DNA of 64,000 bases, taken from the NCBI GenBank assembly GCA_947044365.1, contig OX345636.1, positions 8,142,001-8,206,000 on the forward strand. The letters run 5' to 3'. Position 1 is the first letter of the stretch. Each line of letters starts with the position of its first letter. Below are positions 58,641 through 64,000 of this stretch, one piece after another. This DNA is from Petrosia ficiformis. Lineage: Eukaryota > Porifera > Demospongiae > Haplosclerida > Petrosiidae. Under the pieces are notes generated by a model that was given only the letters and a program-made list of their open reading frames with translations, did not search any database and was not told the DNA's origin. Position numbers and translations under genes: made by a program.

Positions 58641-59637
58641 GTAGTATTATAATACATATACTATACAGTGCTGACGAGGATCATCTTGATGTTGATGGAG
58701 CAGTTTTAGCCAATATGTCACTACTATTGAATGGGGAAGAACTAACATGTACATTTATTATTCGTTATCAACTGTTACTGAGAGATCAGTTTGCCATTGG
58801 TGGGTTGGAAGATCCAGCATATGGTAAAGAGTATAATTTTTCCACTCAGAGGGGACGTTTTGTGCAGATTCTTCATGTGAATGGTAATCATTGGATCACT
58901 GTGTCTAATATTAATTGCAGATCAGGTATTACTAATTTGTTATATATCTGTATTTATTGTATAGGGTTGGAATGTGTATTTTACCTACACAATACTATAA
59001 CAATAGCATTAAAAAGCATTAGAAAATGATATCTGATTACTAGTGTGTGCTATGATTTTATATGGTGGTGTGAATTATAAGTTTACGTTTCCATGTACAA
59101 TGTATATATACAAATTATTTACTTACAGGTGTACAAATCTTTGACAGTATAAGTGATGAAAATATAAGTGACGACACAATATGTCAAATTTGTAGTATTG
59201 TACGGACACCGAGAAGAAGTATCAAGATTGAACTTATTAATGTTTGCAAACAGAGCGGAATTAAAGATTGTGGATTATATGCAATGGCATATGCAACCAC
59301 ATTATGTGATGGTGAAATGCCTCGCACGAAAGACTACATTCAAAGTGAATTGAGAAACCATCTGTACAATTGTTTACAAAGATCAACAGCATTACCTTTT
59401 CCATCAGTGCATCGCCATTTGGAACCTGGTCAGGTTGTAAAGAAGAAAATACCTGTTGTTGTTCATTGCAGTTGTCGTCTACCAGAAACTCCAACCATTA
59501 GAATGATAGAATGTACTAACTGTGATGTTTGGTTTCACGAAATGTGTGAAGTAATTAATCCCAAAGCATGGGATGATGAATCATATGCTTGGTTATGCAG
59601 TAAAGTTACAGAAAAAGAAAAGAACAATTGTAGTTAA
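58641..59637 (+). CDS. Outer Ulp1/SENP-type cysteine protease with PHD finger
   Basis: Two exons, about 58641-58925 and 59129-59637 (TAA), join in phase 1. Exon 1 reads ADEDHLDVDGAVLA, LRDQFAIGGLEDPAYG and GRFVQILHVNGNHWIT (catalytic His). Exon 2 gives VQIFDSIS (Asp), GIKDCGLYAMAYA (Cys), an LRNHLYNCLQ helix and a PHD-like finger (CSCRLPE, CTNCDVWFHEMC, YAWLCSK). The last PHD cysteine is Lys, so the finger may be impaired. The exon 1 start is unsure: the acceptor at 58640 gives the right phase but leaves only a 31-nt intron after 58609. The inner gene is a diverged paralogue. Confidence 0.8.
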
Positions 59638-59744
59638 AGAAATTCATGTAAAGAGTTTGAGTTATATACAACTGTATAATAATTATTTCATAATGGGCGT
59701 GGCCGAATATACCGCCTATTGTCTGCGGTAACTCGTTACAATGG

Positions 59745-60074
59745 AATCAAAATCCTAGAAGACAAGGCTTGGACATTGTTTAGAGAATAACTGACACTAC
59801 TTCATACATGCAACAAATAATCTATTTGCTTCTCTTTTAAGGTTTACAGGAGCGGATCCGTCTTTTGATATCTTTATCCGACGTTTGCTTGATTCGGACG
59901 GTCAGGATTTGTGGCCGTAAAGTCTACGTATTTCATCATCAGCAGCTCGTTTTTGGTATGCACACAGCTAAGGTTCAAATCTTACTGTGATCCAAAAATG
60001 AGAGCTCTGGGTGCTTGCATTTGCATAATTTGAATGTCCGAAATTAGATATGTCCAACAATCGGTGGCTTACTC
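59745..60074 (-). repeat. Right terminal inverted repeat of the outer element
   Basis: Inverted counterpart of 49400-49733; ends GTGGCTTACTC then TA. Confidence 0.85.
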
Positions 60075-60076
60075 TA

Positions 60077-60512
60077 CTTAGCTTCCCTAAAACTATAGTC
60101 GATGATAGCTTACGCTTTTCATATTCATATATACTGCTTTGCATAATCTATAGACGACAGTCTCATTCCCAGACTTGATCACTTGAAATTCAAATTACAT
60201 GACACACCCGGTATCCAGTCATGTTTGATGTTTTAGTGCTAATCCCAATCAGAATCAGAGATTCAGATCAGTTTGCATGCGAGCACGTGTTTGAACTTTG
60301 AAGTAGTGTTGCAGCTGAGGACAACTGCCAACTGGACAAGTAGTCAAGTACCACAACGTGGTTTATGCGATATTGTATGACCGAGATATGTATATATACT
60401 GATGATCCAAAGTGTATATGAGGGAAATTATAGATATAATGGACTGCCTTATTTAAACGAGGTAAGATTTACTGTTGAGTTCATAATGTACATTGTAATG
60501 CATCATTTTAGA

Positions 60513-60551
<39 letters not shown>

Positions 60552-60870
60552 TATATATAACATAATTTATACAGGGTTTCATTTACAAAATTTGTTAAAG
60601 GAGGGCAAATGAAACGTGGATTTTGAGTGGGCGCCATACAAGGTTATCACAGTGTGCTTATTGGCAAACAAATTTCAAGGTGGGACAAATCTATAGCAAG
60701 GGGGATGGGGAATGACTGATATATATATATATATATACATGTATCTATATATATAACAGACTTGTAGTTTGAATTTCAAAAATCATACATCCTAATCAAG
60801 TATTAAGGAAAAAGTCACAACAAGTGAGTAAAATATTTTTTGCCTGTACATTGTACTAGTGATTAGTTAG
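60077..60870. other. No gene seen; (TA)n at 60513-60556
   Basis: Flank of the outer element with a TA microsatellite and a second short TA tract near 60718-60755; no open frame of note. Confidence 0.55.
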
Positions 60871-60879
60871 TGACAGTCA

Positions 60880-61125
60880 TGAAGAGTAGTGAGCATGTAT
60901 CATTGCTTTATAGAATGTATAGTGAAGAGTAGTGAGCATGTGTCATTGCTTTATAGAATGTATACTGAAGAGTAGTGAGCATGTATCATTGCATTATAGA
61001 ATGTATTCTGAAGAGTAGTGAGCATGTATCATTGCTTTATAGAATGTATACTGAAGAGTAGTGAGCATGTATCATTGCTTTATAGAATGTATATTGAAGA
61101 TAGTGAGCATGTATTGCTTTATAGA
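60880..61125. repeat. 43-bp minisatellite, about 6 copies
   Basis: The unit TGAAGAGTAGTGAGCATG plus CATTGCTTTATAGAATGTAT repeats head to tail; the last copy is deleted internally. Confidence 0.9.
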
Positions 61126-61137
61126 ATGTAGACTGAT

Positions 61138-62275
61138 TTCTTGACTGTACATTGTACTAGTGATTAGTTAGTGACAGTCATAGGTATTGTGACCCTTTTA
61201 TCACTAGGCTCTTATAGTTACTATTTCTTGACTGTACATTGTATTACTGGTTAGTTAGTGACAGTCATAGGTATTGTGACCCTTTCATCACTAGGCTCTT
61301 ATAGTTACTATTTCTTGACTGTACATTGTACTAGTGGTTAGTTAGTGACAGTCATAGGTATTGTGACCCTTTTATCACTAGGCTCTTATAGTTACTATTT
61401 CTTGACTGTACATAGTATTAGTGGTTAGTTAGTGACAGTCATAGGTATATATTGTGACCCTTTTATCACTAGGCTCTTATAGTTACTATTTCTTGACTGT
61501 ACATTGTACTAGTGGTTAGTTAGTGACAGTCATAGGTATTGTGACCCTTTTATCACTAGGCTCTTATAGTTACTATTTCTTGACTGTACAATGTATTAGT
61601 GGTTAGTTAGTGACAGTCATAGGTATTGTGACCCTTTTATCACTAGGCTCTTATAGTTAATATTTCTGGACTGTACATTGTATTAGTGGTTAGTTAGTGA
61701 CAGTCATAGGTATTGTGACCCTTTTATCACTAGGCTCTTATAGTTACTATTTCTTGACTGTACATAGTATTAGTGGTTAGTTAGTGACAGTCATAGGTAT
61801 ATATTGTGACCCTTTTATCACTAGGCTCTTATAGTTACTATTTCTTGACTGTACATTGTACTAGTGGTTAGTTAGTGACAGTCATAGGTATTGTGACCCT
61901 TTTATCACTAGGCTCTTATAGTTACTATTTCTTGACTGTACAATGTATTAGTGGTTAGTTAGTGACAGTCATAGGTATTGTGACCCTTTTATCACTAGGC
62001 TCTTATAGTTACTATTTCTTGACTGTACATTGTACTAGTGATTTGTTAGTGACAGTCATAGGTATTGTGACCCTTTTATCACTAGGCTCTTATAGTTACT
62101 ATTTCTAGACTGTACAATGTATTAGTGATTAGTTAGTGACAGTCATAGGTATTGTGACCCTTTTATCACTAGGCTCTTATAGTTACTATTTCTTGACTGT
62201 ACATTGTACTAGTGGTTATAGTTAATGACAGTCATAGGTATTGTGACCCTTTTATCACTAGGCTCTTATAGTTAA
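61138..62275. repeat. 87-bp satellite-like array, 13 copies with higher-order pattern
   Basis: Units start TTCTTGACTGTACATTG and contain GTTAGTTAGTGACAGTCATA and CCTTTTATCACTAGGCTC. Starts are spaced 87 bp (61138, 61225, 61312...). Two units carry an extra 4 nt (GGTATATATTGTG), at about 61399 and 61752, and the following two units have the same variants each time, so a block of several units was duplicated as a whole. Confidence 0.92.
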
Positions 62276-62560
62276 GCTTTGTAGTCTCCTATATCTCTAG
62301 AATGCCCTATATTATTAAGTTTCTGTCTCTATTACAATGTATGATAATAATGGTGATGTAAAGGATAGAATGTGCTGACCTTTTATATCTCTTCACCGTA
62401 TAAAAATGTTGAACAGATGCATACATTGTTTATCATGTTAATAATTTAAAATTATTTTTAAGTACACGTTTGGCATAATTTCTCTCTCCTTGACTTGTGT
62501 CATGTCTGCATGTGTTCACATATAATAGCATCAATACTTGAAGTATAGTCATAAAAATGT

Positions 62561-62865
62561 TTCATTCTGCTGGTCTGCTCAGTCTCAAACACGCACAGCT
62601 ACAACAGCTATTAATGTAGTTTCCACATGCTGATTTCATTCTGCTGGTCTGCTCAGTCTCAAACATGCACAGCTACAACAGCTATTGATGTAGTTGCCAC
62701 ATGCTGATTTCATTCTGCTGGTCTGCTCAGTCTCAAACACGCACAGTTACAACAACTATTAATGTAGTTGCCACATGCTGATTTCATTCTGCTGGTCTGC
62801 TCAGTCTCAAACACGCACAGCTACAACAGCTATTAATGTAGTTTCCACATGCTGATTTCATTTGA
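62561..62865. repeat. 74-bp minisatellite, 4 copies
   Basis: The unit TTCATTCTGCTGGTCTGC plus CAAACACGCACAGCTACAAC repeats at 74 bp. Confidence 0.92.
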
Positions 62866-63475
62866 TTTCATTCAGAATCATCCTACTGGTCTGCCAGTGT
62901 GTTGTAGTTTTCACACACATTCGTTTATGTACATGTACTACTTCCATTTACTTGCGACATCCTTAGCATTGTATTCAACACTTACAAGACACAAGAATAT
63001 ATAAATATATTATTTCTGATCATACATATACATACTGTGTACATGCACATTCATGTGCCTGGCATGCTAGCAATAGGTGTAGAAACAATTAACAAACAAG
63101 CAAGCAACCACAATGGCTTATAAAATATTGAAGAAGCCACTCTGGCTTGACAATCAGCCAGCATGTACATGTATAGTAATGTATTCATTATAAGTTATTA
63201 ATTTCAACTCCTGCTATCAACACTGTTTACTGGAAAATGATACTGGTTGGATTTGAGCATACCTTAAAATAAATTTATTATTAGTGTTGCACCTATACAG
63301 TAATTTCCCTATATGGCTATATTTCACAATTCAAATTGCCTATATGCAGATCCAATCCAATATTGTCTGTGTGAAATACATGTATATAGTTGTATTTATC
63401 TAGTTTACAACTGTTCACACATGGTGTAATGTTAATTATTGATGTGTGATGTCTCATCCACGGGTTCATTGATTT
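62866..63475. other. No gene seen
   Basis: AT-rich flank with a short duplicated phrase (ATTGATGTGTGATGTC at about 63440 and 63500). Confidence 0.5.
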
Positions 63476-63479
63476 AGCT

Positions 63480-63870
63480 AAGAAAGCTTTACCCTTTATT
63501 GATGTGTGATGTCCATCATCAGTCTGTGGTGATTGGGATACACTTCTCTCACAAACAGTATCGAGAAATCATTTAAAATCTGACAAAATCCATCAGCTTC
63601 TAGTATGCCTGTAAACAAGCAATTATTGGTAGCTCCTCTACAACTAATGTCTGCCCATACATGGACTTTGGCTGGATGCTTAGGATGACGTTTAGGACTT
63701 GGCTGCTCTCCCCTTTTCCCATGACAAAATCTCCTTTGAGACTGTATTTGAATAGAAGCTTCATCTGTCCAAATGACTTCTTCAAACTGACATTCTGTGT
63801 TCTCTATTGTTCATGCAAGACATTTCATTTTGTTGGGCTGGTGTATCAGTTGACATTATACTGATCTTCT
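63480..63870 (-). pseudogene. Tc1-like transposase fragment
   Basis: Minus-strand reading gives QLIHQPNKMKCLA, an in-frame TGA, then FEEVIWTDEASIQ (first catalytic Asp), RRFCHGKRGEQP, KVHVWADISCRGATNNC and LEADGFCQILND. After a shift, a short HHRLMMD segment marks the second Asp region, then a stop. This is the middle of a Tc1/mariner transposase; N-terminal HTH and final acidic residue are missing. The TGA replaces a usual Trp codon, and the fragment is unrelated to the pogo element to its left. Confidence 0.8.
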
Positions 63871-63905
63871 GAATGTCCAACCCAAGAGTGTTCGACTATT
63901 CAGAC

Positions 63906-64000
63906 TAGTACAGTATGTATTGCATACAGTAGTAATGTATTGCACTGTATACATGTAGTACAGTATGTATTACATAAAGTAGTAATGTATTGCACTGTAT
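63906..64000. repeat. 50-bp tandem repeat cut by the window edge
   Basis: TAGTACAGTATGTATTGCAT at 63906 recurs, slightly changed, at 63956; the array may continue beyond the window. Confidence 0.75.

Larger units (their letters stand above)
49400..60074 (+). mobile_element. 10.7-kb pogo-like transposon with Ulp1-PHD protease gene
   Basis: Both ends start GAGTAAGCCACC (49400; inverted at 60063-60074) and are flanked by TA (49398-49399, 60075-60076). The inverted repeats stay alignable for about 330 bp (49400-49733 and 59745-60074), including GTTGGACATATCTA and TTTTCGGACA/ATTTCGGACA. Inside are a psq-HTH DDD transposase, a micro-exon array and a Ulp1/SENP protease fused to a PHD finger. TA duplication is the rule for Tc1/mariner/pogo elements and agrees with the encoded transposase. 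A second, related element is nested at 53039-58232. Confidence 0.88.

Overview
The window looks like nuclear DNA from an invertebrate metazoan. It is AT-rich, the genes have GT-AG introns (often only 55-60 nt), and the gene families are animal ones (TRAF-type RING/MATH proteins, calpain, psq-type pogo transposase, Crypton, BEL/Pao, hAT). A demosponge such as an Amphimedon relative is my best guess from the TRAF/MATH expansion and base composition, but this is inference. No bacterial operon, rRNA or CRISPR array is present.

Host genes. Two paralogous minus-strand TRAF-like genes (exons 5832-2819 and 44897-40930) each encode RING, one TRAF zinc finger, a long coiled coil and a MATH domain. They sit in a direct segmental duplication with a 39 kb offset (about 1.1-6.7 kb and 39.9-45.9 kb). 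Two further MATH exons (32287-31772 and 28052-27535) lie downstream of the second gene without RING exons of their own. The MATH exons share the same entry phase, so they could be alternative or tandem MATH cassettes. A 5'-truncated calpain pseudogene lies at 8956-10688 on the plus strand.

Mobile DNA fills most of the rest. Left to right: a tRNA-headed SINE; a broken BEL/Pao gag; a TA-flanked MITE inside a minisatellite; a broken Crypton tyrosine recombinase; Helitron-like N-terminal remnants; a spliced transposon gene with a DNCxGQNKNN motif and a terminal zinc knuckle; hAT-derived elements with intact 8-bp target duplications (19760-20433, 37125-37676) and two short hAT-like MITEs; a TIR family ending in ATCCCTATGATTGC (four copies); several large palindromes; and a Tc1-like transposase fragment at the right edge. 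Minisatellites with units of 22, 37, 43, 46, 59, 74, 76, 78 and 87 bp are scattered throughout.

Main discovery, 49400-60074. This is a 10.7 kb TA-flanked element with about 330-bp terminal inverted repeats. It encodes an intact pogo/jerky-type transposase (psq HTH plus DDD nuclease), then an array of 72-nt phase 1-1 micro-exons, then a Ulp1/SENP-type cysteine protease fused to a PHD finger. A second, 5.2 kb TA-flanked element with about 390-bp TIRs (53039-58232) is inserted in an intron of that array. It has its own 11-exon array of 72- or 69-nt phase 1-1 micro-exons and its own Ulp1-PHD gene, but no visible transposase. Nearly all exons keep phase 1, so transposase, repeat linker and protease may be spliced into one polyprotein, and the inner element may use the outer reading frame. 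The phases are read from the sequence; the polyprotein idea is inference.
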